A DNA stretch of 64,000 bases from contig NZ_MQUC01000003.1 in assembly GCF_002994045.1 (NCBI RefSeq), forward strand, positions 2,890,501 to 2,954,500, in the 5' to 3' direction. Shown piece by piece: positions 20,001 through 26,912 of this stretch. The notes under the pieces are model-generated. The model was not told the DNA's origin. It searched no databases and saw only the letters and a program-made list of their open reading frames with translations. The DNA is from Nonlabens agnitus (lineage in GTDB: Bacteria > Bacteroidota > Bacteroidia > Flavobacteriales > Flavobacteriaceae). Positions within the stretch are counted from its first letter, which is position 1. Each line of letters begins with the position of its first letter. The translations under genes were made by a program, and so were the position numbers.

Positions 20001-21333
20001 GACCATTAATTATGAAGAAGGTAACGGTATTTTCTTGCCAGGATATACACCTAGCGTCGGATTTATTGGGACTTTAAGGCCTAGTACAGGATTTACCTTT
20101 GGTAGTCAGGCCGAAATTAGGGATCTCGCCGCTAGACGTGGATGGTTGACGTTGTACCAAGACTTCAACGAGCAATATGCAGAAATCGAGCGACGTAAAC
20201 TGAACGTGAACTTTAGTGTGGATTTGTTGCCAGACCTTAAGATCGACATCGTTTCCAACAGACAGTACCAAGAGACTTTTAATGAAAATTATAGAGTAGA
20301 TCCAGATGATCTGACGTATCAATCATTAACGCCACAAACCTTTGGTAACTTCAGTATTTCAACACTTATGTTAGGGACGGCTTTTTCTAAAAGTAGTATC
20401 GAGGATTCCCAGACTTTTGACCAGTTTAGAGACAATAGATTGCAGGTGGCAAACAGGCTTGCAAGAGAATTTTACGGGACTGATAATTTCTCACGTGATG
20501 GCGATGGTTTCCCTAACGGGTTTAGCCGCAATAGTCAAAACGTATTGTTGCCATCATTTTTAGCGGCCTATGAAGGTCGTGATGTCAACGACCAGGATGA
20601 TAATGCCTTTAAGGATATCCCATTGCCTAACTGGGATATCAAATACACAGGTCTCATGAAGTTGGCCTGGTTTAGAAAAACCTTCAAGCGCTTTAGCCTA
20701 CAACATGGTTACCGTTCTGATTATACCATCAACAGGTTCCAGACTAATTTGAATTTTTCTGCAGGAAACGGTGTTTTAGAATATGAGCAGCAAAATCAGC
20801 AGGTATTGAATCAAAACGGAGATTATAAGCCTGCCAATTTGTATTACAACATCAATTTAACCGAAAGTTTTAGTCCGTTGATCAAGGTAGATTTTGAAAT
20901 GAGAAACTCGCTGTCCATAGCAGCCGAGTGGAGAAAAGATCGAGCGATATCCTTGAGCTTTGACAACAACTTATTGACGGAGATAAGCGGTAATGAACTT
21001 GTTGTGGGTGTAGGATACCGGGTCAAAGACGTGCCATTTAGAACGAGTGTAGGTGGTCGCAGTAGGGTTATCAAAAGCGACCTCAACCTACAGTTGGATG
21101 GACGCGTCAGGGATAATATCACGATCATAAGATATTTGGATCTGGAAAACAGTCAAGCAACAGCTGGACAAACCATTTATGGCGCTAAATTCACGGCAGA
21201 GTATGCCTTTAGTAGAGCATTTCAAGCGCTCTTTTACTACGATCACACGTTTTCTGAATTTGCTATTTCTACAGCATTCCCGCAAACCACCATTAGAAGT
21301 GGTATCACCCTTCAATATACTTTTGGGAATTAA
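14092..21333 (+). CDS. sprA: Type IX secretion translocon SprA (SOV)
   Basis: The 2413-residue protein is the giant outer membrane beta-barrel translocon of the type IX secretion system, needed for gliding and export of adhesins and enzymes; known flavobacterial SprA is about 2400 residues. The TTG at 14092 is preferred as start: it gives an N-region with Arg and Lys, a hydrophobic core and a cleavage site in AFAKAQ. The alternative ATG at 14140 would leave a very short signal. Typical features are LNVNANYDTQGSFDFQNQ, the PGSPDSDNFDGRAAAYVDDFEGSQ segment and a C-terminal beta-strand ending in LQYTFGN. Two copies of the dispersed palindrome lie inside: one in the signal peptide, one near residue 1847. 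Confidence 0.96.
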   Translation: MRYVYINLIRKYLYVVMCFIVFAFAKAQQPTTTPADTTASQIQLGRINLPDPPSITSLYIYDADLDRYIFNQRFGEYRIDYPFTLTREEYQKIVIKEQMRSYFREKSKLLAGKTEADKEKQKNLLPNFYVDSDLFESIFGGTEISIIPQGNVAIDLGVLYNKTDNPSFSPRNRQNVTFDFNQRINLSLSGTVGTRLNVNANYDTQGSFDFQNQIKLDYTPTEDDILQGIEVGNVSMPLNSQLIRGAQSLFGVKADLQFGKTRITTVFSEQQSESRTVQAAGGATVNDFDFFSLDYDENRHFFLAHYFRDTYDQSLINYPFINNNIQITRAEVWITNRGNRTEDVRNLVAIQDLGESDPTNIGLDQQPPGFLNVPAGSFPSNGNNDFNPIAINSGGETVLNRQIRDIATVEQGFGSVQVNEGFDYVTLENARQLNPNEYKLNTQLGYISLNQRLSNDEIVAVAFQYTVGGQVFQVGEFANDGVNATEVNQNPAANEQAVTNQNLVVKLLKGNLTNVSEPIWDLMMKNIYNLGGSRLSQEDFKLNIFYQFPPELNYITPAEGTLANPAVPLPDDVEETTLIRVFNLDRLNKQNDPQPEGDGFFDYVEGLTIDSETGRIIFTSVEPFGEYLFNKLDNTPNGGPEVYNNPDTYNANQAKYVYRDMYRTTKAQALQTAEKNKYLIKGEYKATGQQGIPIGGFNIPRGSVTVTAGGRTLQEGIDYTVDYARGSVIILDQALLNSNTPIQVSTENNSTFNQQTKRFTGINVEHTFNENFIVGGTFLNLKERPITQKSNYGTEPINNTIIGANFLYNTEVPFLTRLANKLPNIDTDVISNLSIRGEAAYLFPGSPDSDNFDGRAAAYVDDFEGSQTSINILSPLAWNLASTPVAFEGAGSPSNPLAYNYSRGRLAWYTIDPIFYGNQRPDEITDADVSDYRTRRVFIDEIFPQVDIQQGQTQVINTLDLSFYPDERGSYNYNPAAAGTDILPNPADSWGGITRSFLSTDFEATNVEYIQFWVMDPFMYDQTNDGGTISINLGSISEDILKDNRKQYENGLPEDGGTDLTVSTAFGKVPLNQSLIYAFDTEGQERINQDIGLDGFSDAEEIANFPQFGPDPAADNYEYFIAADGNILERYKRYNNTEGNSPTDVTQTDRGSTTQPDVEDINRDNTMNTIDSYFEYEIEIAPGRMQVGTNPYVSDSRLVTSTLPNGSTIDTRWVQFRVPLNDPTRESIGEIADFRAIRFMRMYLSDFEVDTFLRFGAMDLVRGDYRRYTASLDPNDPNVDNDQTSFEVQAVNIENNDRREPIPYVLPPGVIREELRTQNQNIRQNEQSLALLVEDLEAFDRRAVFKNIRIDMRQYENLEMFVHAESMVDKQPLLDGELEAFIRIGVDFTENYYEIRLPLTPTPFNSTSPEEIWPAANRFDIDLSLLQEIKSRVLSDPALINSEVNFFNQADLDPDSAGEPNQQIYGIKGNPNYGDVRAVMLGVRNNVKSSISGEVWFNELRLSGLQNQGGYAAILNLDANMADFATVSANGRRSTIGFGSIEQGPNERSREDVTQYDVTTSLSLGQLFPQKWGLNLPFSYRIEEETVTPQFDPQFEDIELDTRLANATSDQEREAIRNQSEDYTKRQSVNLIGVSKARTGDSKPMPYDIENFVFSGSYNQTDQRNFEIEEFKDQSVNVNATYNYAFPELKFEPLVKADTTFSGDYFKFLRDFNVNLLPNVFTASGTVRRQFNTQTFRDLQLDTNPVDLDGDGIPDAQNIALAPLTNRNFTLANQYAITWDLTNSLNLNLTANNDRIIRSYINTEDNTIDESYTLWTNFLDEGIPDSHTRQFRATYEVPFEKFPFLAFAKATYTYTADFNWQRNSQQFAQLDGIPNLGNSVQNANTHRINGNLDLGKLYSYVGLEKKKFGAAARKEAQQRTASRSRNRLPTARQEKGEEQEKTEEIKIPKKNFANQAYNTLIGIATSVKRATINYEEGNGIFLPGYTPSVGFIGTLRPSTGFTFGSQAEIRDLAARRGWLTLYQDFNEQYAEIERRKLNVNFSVDLLPDLKIDIVSNRQYQETFNENYRVDPDDLTYQSLTPQTFGNFSISTLMLGTAFSKSSIEDSQTFDQFRDNRLQVANRLAREFYGTDNFSRDGDGFPNGFSRNSQNVLLPSFLAAYEGRDVNDQDDNAFKDIPLPNWDIKYTGLMKLAWFRKTFKRFSLQHGYRSDYTINRFQTNLNFSAGNGVLEYEQQNQQVLNQNGDYKPANLYYNINLTESFSPLIKVDFEMRNSLSIAAEWRKDRAISLSFDNNLLTEISGNELVVGVGYRVKDVPFRTSVGGRSRVIKSDLNLQLDGRVRDNITIIRYLDLENSQATAGQTIYGAKFTAEYAFSRAFQALFYYDHTFSEFAISTAFPQTTIRSGITLQYTFGN
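14157..14172. repeat. Dispersed palindrome copy in the sprA signal peptide
   Basis: Perfect 16-mer in the AFAKA phase. It encodes the end of the signal peptide up to the predicted cleavage site (AFAKA, then Gln). Confidence 0.97.
19626..19641. repeat. Dispersed palindrome copy in sprA
   Basis: Perfect 16-mer in the AFAKA phase, within a beta-barrel strand region (FPFLAFAKATYTYTADF). Confidence 0.97.
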
Positions 21334-21366
21334 GAGGTACAGCGCCTAAATAACGTTATACTTTTT

Positions 21367-21374
21367 TACTTTTG
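21367..21374 (+). promoter_or_regulatory. Promoter -7 element (TACTTTTG) of gcvH
   Basis: TAnnTTTG match 18 bases upstream of the ATG at 21393. It overlaps the in-frame TTG at 21372, which argues against that TTG as a start. Confidence 0.6.
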
Positions 21375-21392
21375 TCTCATACAAATTATACT

Positions 21393-21770
21393 ATGAATAT
21401 TCCAGCAGAATTAAAATACACAAAGGATCACGAGTGGGTCAAAATAGATGGTGATATCGCAACGGTAGGTATTACGGACTTCGCTCAAGGCGAGTTGGGT
21501 GATATCGTTTATGTAGAGGTAGAAACTATAGATGAAACTCTTGAACAAGAAGAAGTATTCGGTACGGTAGAAGCCGTAAAAACTGTTTCTGATCTTTTCT
21601 TGCCGCTGTCTGGGGAAATTCTGGAATTCAATGAGAAACTAGAAGATGAACCAGAATTGGTGAATTCTGATCCTTATGGAGATGGCTGGATGATCAAAAT
21701 GAAAATTTCAGATGATTCCCAACTGTCTAGTTTGCTAAGCGCAGACGCGTATAAGGAATTAGTCGGGTAG
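21393..21770 (+). CDS. gcvH: Glycine cleavage system H protein
   Basis: The 125-residue lipoyl carrier shuttles the aminomethyl group between the P, T and L proteins of glycine cleavage. The lipoylated lysine is Lys63 in [13 protein letters not shown]. The ATG at 21393 gives the usual N-terminus [15 protein letters not shown]; an in-frame TTG 21 bases upstream lies inside the promoter element. The next gene starts on the base after the stop codon. Confidence 0.97.
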   Translation: MNIPAELKYTKDHEWVKIDGDIATVGITDFAQGELGDIVYVEVETIDETLEQEEVFGTVEAVKTVSDLFLPLSGEILEFNEKLEDEPELVNSDPYGDGWMIKMKISDDSQLSSLLSADAYKELVG

Positions 21771-22184
21771 ATGCAAAAGCTTCTCTACTGGATAGCACCA
21801 TTCTATACGGCGTTGATTGCCTACGGTTCTCTGTCCAGTAGTACAGTTCCTTCTATTGATGTTGAAAATATTGATAAAGCGTATCATGCCGGCGCCTATT
21901 TTTTGATGATGGTGGTGTGGTATTTGTTTTTTTACCATAGATATTTAGAGCGTCAGGTTCATTTTGAATACAATCTGGGTATGATTCTGTCGCAATGGTC
22001 AAGAACAATTGCTGTGGCAGCTTCTATTTTTTCCTTAGTTATAGGTGGTCTTTTAGAGTTGGGTCAGGGATTTATTTCGCAAAATAGAACAATGGACGGC
22101 TATGATATGCTAGCAAATGGGACTGGCATTATAATTGCAGTTTTGATAATGCGGGTTATATCTTTAATGAAGAGTCCTAGATAA
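21771..22184 (+). CDS. VanZ family membrane protein
   Basis: The 137-residue protein has about four hydrophobic segments and the VanZ-like pattern: an N-terminal helix with YGSLSS, then KAYHAGAYFLMMVVWYLFF, and later LGQGFISQNRTMDGYDMLANGTG, where the charged and polar residues of the family are conserved. Flavobacteria very often carry a VanZ gene directly after gcvH. Its function outside teicoplanin resistance is unknown. The ATG immediately follows the gcvH stop. Confidence 0.85.
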   Translation: MQKLLYWIAPFYTALIAYGSLSSSTVPSIDVENIDKAYHAGAYFLMMVVWYLFFYHRYLERQVHFEYNLGMILSQWSRTIAVAASIFSLVIGGLLELGQGFISQNRTMDGYDMLANGTGIIIAVLIMRVISLMKSPR

Positions 22185-22247
22185 AGCTTCATTTGCTTTT
22201 ATTTGAAATAGTATTTATATATTTTTAGCCTTTAATTTTTATCCATC

Positions 22248-22976
22248 ATGGAAGTAAAAAAATCAGAAAACGCAGATTTGCGTAAAAACATTACCATCTA
22301 TGCCTTAATGGGTTTAGCATTTATGTTATTGCTCTCATGGCAAGGACTAGAGTATGAATCTAAGCAGGTCGATGTAGAAGAAATCTACGATGAGCCTATG
22401 GTTATGGAAGAAGTGGAAGATATTCCTATCACACAGATGATGGATACACCACCACCACCGCCACCACCGCCACCAGCACCCGAAGTAATAGAGGTTGTTG
22501 AGGATGAAGTAGAAATTGAAGAGGTTGAAATTCAAGATACTGAAACTGACGAGCAAGAGGAGATCGTAGAAATCGATGAAGTAGCTGAAGAAGTTGGTGT
22601 TGTAGAAGAAATTGCTGACGTACCATTTGCAATAATTGAAAATGTACCTGTTTATCCTGGTTGTGAAAGCGAGAAAAACAATGCAGATCGTAAAAAGTGT
22701 ATGCAGGAGAAAATCACACGTTTTGTGAGAAAAGAGTTTGATACTGGTATTGCAAATGAAGTTGGTCTTTCAGGAAAACAAACGATTAGCGTTCAATTTA
22801 AAATTGATAGAAACGGAGATGTTGTAAATATTGTATCTAGAGCAAAGGATCCTAAACTACAGACAGAGGCCGCAAGGGTTATGAATAAATTACCTAAAAT
22901 GACGCCAGGTAAGCAAAGAGGTAAACCAGTAGGTGTTATTTATGGACTTCCTATCATTTTTGAGGTTCAAGACTAA
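22248..22976 (+). CDS. Energy transducer TonB family protein
   Basis: The 242-residue protein has one N-terminal membrane helix (about residues 16-33), a proline run of ten after TPP-type sequence, an acidic Glu/Val/Ile linker and a C-terminal TonB-type domain (about 125-242). The last part contains VYPGC, DRNGDVVNIVSRAKDP, KLPKMTPGKQRGKPVGVIYGLPIIFEV. The two cysteines of the domain (in PGC and KKC) could form a disulfide. It would link the inner membrane proton force to outer membrane receptors. Its C-terminal domain is clearly related to the next gene and to the N-terminus of the RemB-like gene after that. Confidence 0.88.
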   Translation: MEVKKSENADLRKNITIYALMGLAFMLLLSWQGLEYESKQVDVEEIYDEPMVMEEVEDIPITQMMDTPPPPPPPPPAPEVIEVVEDEVEIEEVEIQDTETDEQEEIVEIDEVAEEVGVVEEIADVPFAIIENVPVYPGCESEKNNADRKKCMQEKITRFVRKEFDTGIANEVGLSGKQTISVQFKIDRNGDVVNIVSRAKDPKLQTEAARVMNKLPKMTPGKQRGKPVGVIYGLPIIFEVQD

Positions 22977-22995
22977 GAATCTTTAAAGAATTAAC

Positions 22996-23032
22996 AAAAA
23001 TCCGCTTCATGTTTATGGAGCGGATTTTTTTA
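22996..23032 (+). terminator. Terminator after the TonB gene
   Basis: The stem AAAATCCGCT pairs with AGCGGATTTT, extended by CAT/ATG pairing, and is followed by a run of T. Confidence 0.85.
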
Positions 23033-23078
23033 TGGTATGTTTCTTGAAGATGGTTTTAAATAACATAAAACCATTATT

Positions 23079-23894
23079 ATGAGAAATCTAGACTCCAAAG
23101 TAGGTGCTGCAACACCAACTGGAACCAGTAGAGCGGACAAGAAATCCGTGAGCATCAAGACCAATTCATCCATCAACTTCCTTATCGGGCTCTGTGCGGT
23201 AATGATGTTTTCCTTTGTGGTTATTGAATTACAAACTCCTAAAATCGATCGGGAATATACCATAAGCCTACGGGATGATTATGTGATCGAGTCAAATCTG
23301 GACAGGTTCAGGATTGAAAAGCCACAGCCAGAGCCACGTCCTGTAAAACAGCCTAAAGAGCCAAAAGTTCAAGAACCTAAAGTCAATAAAATCAAACCAC
23401 CGGTAATTGTTGACAATAGCGATCCAGAACCAACTGAAGATCCAGAGCCCAGCGATACACCTTTACACGAGCCTGCAGAAGACTCACCCACAACTAACAC
23501 GTCTGAACCGTCAAAAACAGCAACTGTTTCCAACGAGCCTCGTAATGTCATGAGTGTTACCGAAGTCCCTTTGTTCCCAGGTTGTAGTGCTTCATTGAAT
23601 AACGAAGAGCGTATCAATTGTTTAAATGAAAAAATGCAGCGGTTTGTTCAAAGACGTTTTGATTTAAGCCTTGCCAATGAGTTAAACAATACAAAACAAG
23701 TCAATATCACCGTGGTTTTTACCATCGGGACTGATGGTTTACCTAAAGACATCCTTGTGCGAGCGCCTAGCGAAGAATTGAAAAAAGAAGCCTATCGCAT
23801 AGTTTCAAAACTCCCTAAAATGACACCAGGAAAATTTGAGGGTGCAGACGTCAATACGACTTATGCCCTACCTATCATTTTTAGGATACAGTAA
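23079..23894 (+). CDS. TonB-like protein with C-terminal TonB-type domain
   Basis: The 271-residue protein has one membrane helix (about residues 34-50), a long Pro/Glu/Lys linker (EPRPVKQPKEPKVQEPK and similar) and a C-terminal domain parallel to that of the preceding gene: VPLFPGC, a second Cys in INC, then KLPKMTPGKFEGADVNTTYALPIIFRIQ. The architecture is that of a TonB family energy transducer. It has its own gap with a terminator in front, so it is probably a separate unit. It looks like a tandem paralogue of 22248-22976 with a different linker. Confidence 0.82.
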   Translation: MRNLDSKVGAATPTGTSRADKKSVSIKTNSSINFLIGLCAVMMFSFVVIELQTPKIDREYTISLRDDYVIESNLDRFRIEKPQPEPRPVKQPKEPKVQEPKVNKIKPPVIVDNSDPEPTEDPEPSDTPLHEPAEDSPTTNTSEPSKTATVSNEPRNVMSVTEVPLFPGCSASLNNEERINCLNEKMQRFVQRRFDLSLANELNNTKQVNITVVFTIGTDGLPKDILVRAPSEELKKEAYRIVSKLPKMTPGKFEGADVNTTYALPIIFRIQ

Positions 23895-23965
23895 AAACAA
23901 TTGTACGGTGACACTTTCAATTCAATCGTAGAATAAATCTGGATGGAGTAAGGTGCTACATTCGA

Positions 23966-23973
23966 TACCTTTG
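23966..23973 (+). promoter_or_regulatory. Promoter -7 element (TACCTTTG) of the RemB-like gene
   Basis: TAnnTTTG match 20 bases upstream of the ATG at 23994. Confidence 0.55.
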
Positions 23974-23993
23974 CTATTGAATTCAAAGCCTTA

Positions 23994-26153
23994 ATGTCAA
24001 CTGCACAAAGGATTTCCAGTATATTTAGCCCAAATTTGCCATGTTCTATGAGAATGATATGCGCCATTTGGGCTCTTTTTTTTGGATGTTTTGCAGTTGC
24101 TCAAAGCGAGTTGGAGACCTTTCCCATATTTCCGGCCTGTGATCGAATAGATAACGATGCTGCACTGGAACAATGCTTCTACCGTGAACTATACAAAAAC
24201 CTGTACCAAGCCTATGATCAGACTGCTATGGACAGCACTTCAAGTAAGGCTACTTTGCGTTTTGAGGTAAGTCGCGAGGGCAAATTTGAGCCTATCATTT
24301 TTGATGCGCCTACCGCAGCTCTCAAGGAGTCACTCTACGAGGCTTTCGGTAAACTGGAACCTATCACTCCTGCGGTCTACAATGGCAGCCCGACGTTTAT
24401 GCAGTTCATCGTCAATGTCCAGTTGCCTATGAAGGAGAATGGATCTTTCTACATTATCAATCAGAATGAGGACGTAAAGGCCAATGCTGGTCAAGATGAT
24501 GGTAGTGATATCGCTTTCGCGAAAGCGAACAACAATTACAACAGCATTACATCTAACAAATACGATGGACAAGAATTGAAGTCCAATGCGACCATTCCAT
24601 TTTCTTACCAGCGGTATCATCGCTATGAGGCCGCGATGAATAAGGTGGGAAATAATGCGCATACAGCGGTCAAACCCTACACATTTAACTATGTGAATCA
24701 ATATTTTGATATGGAAGAAGAACGCAATTCCTTATTAAAGGATAGCGGTACATGGCTGGGTCGCAAGTTCTGGAATGAGCATTTCTTTGAAGTGGCAGGC
24801 GAGGATTATTGGTTTGTTATCGATCCAGGTGTGGATTTACAATTGGGAAAGGATACTGGCGAAGATGTCAATACCTTTAACAACACGAGACTGGTAGCCC
24901 TAAACGGTGGCGTAGGCAAACAGATTACCTTTGGTGCAACCATTCAAGAATCCCAAGGACGGTTTGCACAGTATTTTAATCGCGAGATCACGCAGCGTGC
25001 TCCAGATGGTGGTAATCCTGGAATTGTTCCTGGCCGTGGTATTGCCGAGGATGGCGGCGAGAACATCTATGACTACCCAGTAGCGACAGGCTATGTCAAT
25101 TATAAGCCCAGTAAATATTTTGATCTACAAATAGGCCATGGGCAGCACTTTATAGGTGATGGTTACAGGTCTTTGGTCTTGAGTGATAACTCACAACCAT
25201 TTCCATACGTAAAAGTGAATGCCAAATTCTGGAAGATCGACTACACGGTGTTATACACTTCCTTAAGAGATGTACGACCTGAAGTGACGGCAGACGATTC
25301 TTTCAGGACGAAGTATATGACGCATCATTATTTGAGTTGGAATGCTACTAAACGTTTGACACTTGGTTTTTTTGAGAGCGTTTTATGGCAAGACGACAAT
25401 GGTCGTGGTTTTGATTTCAATTACATCAATCCATTGATATTCTATCAAACCGTAGAACTAGAAACCGGATCCAGAGGTGGAAACGCCTTGCTGGGAATCA
25501 CTGGTAAGTACAAGATAAGCGATCGTGTTACGGCATACGGTCAATTGGTACTGGATGAATTTGCCAGCAGCTCTGTCATTAGCGGTGATGGAAGCTATCA
25601 AAATAAAAGTGCCTACCAATTAGGTGTTAAGTACCAGAATGCATTTTCAGTTCCTAATTTGATGCTTCAGGCAGAATATAACCGAGTGCGACCTTATACG
25701 TATAGTCACAACACCATCGTGCTTAATTATGGGAACAGCAATCAAGCGCTTGCGCATCCATGGGGCGCTAGTTTTTATGAAGCCATACTCATAAGTAGAT
25801 ATACTAAAGATCGCTGGTATGGAATCGCCAAAGCGATTATAGGTGAACGAGGTTTTGACATCTTGTCCAACGGTGATAACGCCTATTATGGTGGTAATAT
25901 CTATAGAACTGAAGATGATCGCATCGCAGACAATAGAAACACTCTAGCTCAAGGTAACAATGCACCTTTTTCCTATGCGGAATTGGAGGCTGGTTACCTT
26001 ATCAATCCAGCAAGTAATTTGAAGGTCTATGGTCAATTCATTTATCGCAACATATCGCCAGAGATTGATAACGCCGTGGTCCAGGATGCCACCACAACCT
26101 GGTTCAATTTTGGTATACGAACAGACATCAGTAATTGGGGATTTGATCGCTAG
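23994..26153 (+). CDS. remB: RemB-like gliding motility outer membrane protein with N-terminal TonB-like domain
   Basis: The 719-residue protein has a signal peptide ending near FAVAQ (residues ~17-37), then a ~105-residue region resembling the TonB-type C-terminal domains encoded just upstream (FPIFPAC, a second Cys in EQC, RFEVSREGKFEPIIFDAP, LEPITPAVYNG). From about residue 200 it is a Wzi-like outer membrane beta-barrel with the pattern I associate with flavobacterial RemB (GKQITFGATIQESQGRF, DLQIGHGQHFIGDGYRSL, SNWGFDR at the end). RemB is a non-essential gliding protein in Flavobacterium johnsoniae. A perfect dispersed palindrome encodes AFAKA in the linker after residue 176. The symbol comes from memory of the family, without an alignment. 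Confidence 0.75.
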   Translation: MSTAQRISSIFSPNLPCSMRMICAIWALFFGCFAVAQSELETFPIFPACDRIDNDAALEQCFYRELYKNLYQAYDQTAMDSTSSKATLRFEVSREGKFEPIIFDAPTAALKESLYEAFGKLEPITPAVYNGSPTFMQFIVNVQLPMKENGSFYIINQNEDVKANAGQDDGSDIAFAKANNNYNSITSNKYDGQELKSNATIPFSYQRYHRYEAAMNKVGNNAHTAVKPYTFNYVNQYFDMEEERNSLLKDSGTWLGRKFWNEHFFEVAGEDYWFVIDPGVDLQLGKDTGEDVNTFNNTRLVALNGGVGKQITFGATIQESQGRFAQYFNREITQRAPDGGNPGIVPGRGIAEDGGENIYDYPVATGYVNYKPSKYFDLQIGHGQHFIGDGYRSLVLSDNSQPFPYVKVNAKFWKIDYTVLYTSLRDVRPEVTADDSFRTKYMTHHYLSWNATKRLTLGFFESVLWQDDNGRGFDFNYINPLIFYQTVELETGSRGGNALLGITGKYKISDRVTAYGQLVLDEFASSSVISGDGSYQNKSAYQLGVKYQNAFSVPNLMLQAEYNRVRPYTYSHNTIVLNYGNSNQALAHPWGASFYEAILISRYTKDRWYGIAKAIIGERGFDILSNGDNAYYGGNIYRTEDDRIADNRNTLAQGNNAPFSYAELEAGYLINPASNLKVYGQFIYRNISPEIDNAVVQDATTTWFNFGIRTDISNWGFDR
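24522..24537. repeat. Dispersed palindrome copy in the RemB-like gene
   Basis: Perfect 16-mer in the AFAKA phase. It lies in the linker between the TonB-like region and the barrel. Confidence 0.97.
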
Positions 26154-26225
26154 AAATAGTGTTTTAAGAACAGATTATCATTAGATCCAGTGAGATTGAG
26201 CTACATTTAAACTCATTTTTTTGTC

Positions 26226-26912
26226 ATGATAGGATATTATATAATTGGCGGACTGGTATTTCTGATCAGTGCGTTTGTAAGCAATAAGCTCAAATCAAAA
26301 TTTAAGAAATACTCGCAGATACAACTGCAAAATGGGTTGACTGGCGCGCAAATCGCTCAAAAAATGTTGTCTGACCATGGTATTACAGATGTTGATGTGA
26401 TCTCTGTAAAAGGTCAACTAACAGATCATTATAATCCTTCCAATAAAACGGTGAACTTAAGTGAACCTGTATATTCCATGCGCAATGCTGCTGCAGCAGC
26501 CGTTGCAGCACATGAGGTAGGTCACGCCGTGCAACACGCGCGTGCCTATTCCTGGTTGGGAATGCGCTCAAAACTGGTTCCTGTGGTAAGTATCGCCTCT
26601 AAGTATTCCCAATGGGTTATTATAGGTGGAATTGCACTTGCGGCCAGCACCGCTTTTGGTAACACCTTACTCTTGATAGGTATTATCATGTATGCCATGG
26701 GAACGCTGTTTGCGTTCATCACCTTGCCGGTAGAGTATGATGCCAGTAATAGAGCATTGGCCTGGTTGGAAAATAAGCGCATGCTCACTCAAAATGAGCA
26801 CGCTGGTGCAAAAGATGCCCTCAAATGGGCTGCACGCACTTATTTGGTCGCTGCCATTGGTTCACTTGCTACCTTACTTTATTTCCTGTCGATTTATATG
26901 CGCAGACGCTAG
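26226..26912 (+). CDS. Membrane zinc metallopeptidase (YugP family)
   Basis: The 228-residue protein has an N-terminal membrane helix, a zincin motif HEVGH at residues 96-100 (AAHEVGHAVQHA) and two or three C-terminal helices, the layout of the YugP/neutral zinc metallopeptidase family. Substrates are unknown. The stop codon overlaps the stop of the opposite-strand saccharopine dehydrogenase-like gene by four bases (CTAG), so no terminator separates the two convergent genes. Confidence 0.88.
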   Translation: MIGYYIIGGLVFLISAFVSNKLKSKFKKYSQIQLQNGLTGAQIAQKMLSDHGITDVDVISVKGQLTDHYNPSNKTVNLSEPVYSMRNAAAAAVAAHEVGHAVQHARAYSWLGMRSKLVPVVSIASKYSQWVIIGGIALAASTAFGNTLLLIGIIMYAMGTLFAFITLPVEYDASNRALAWLENKRMLTQNEHAGAKDALKWAARTYLVAAIGSLATLLYFLSIYMRRR

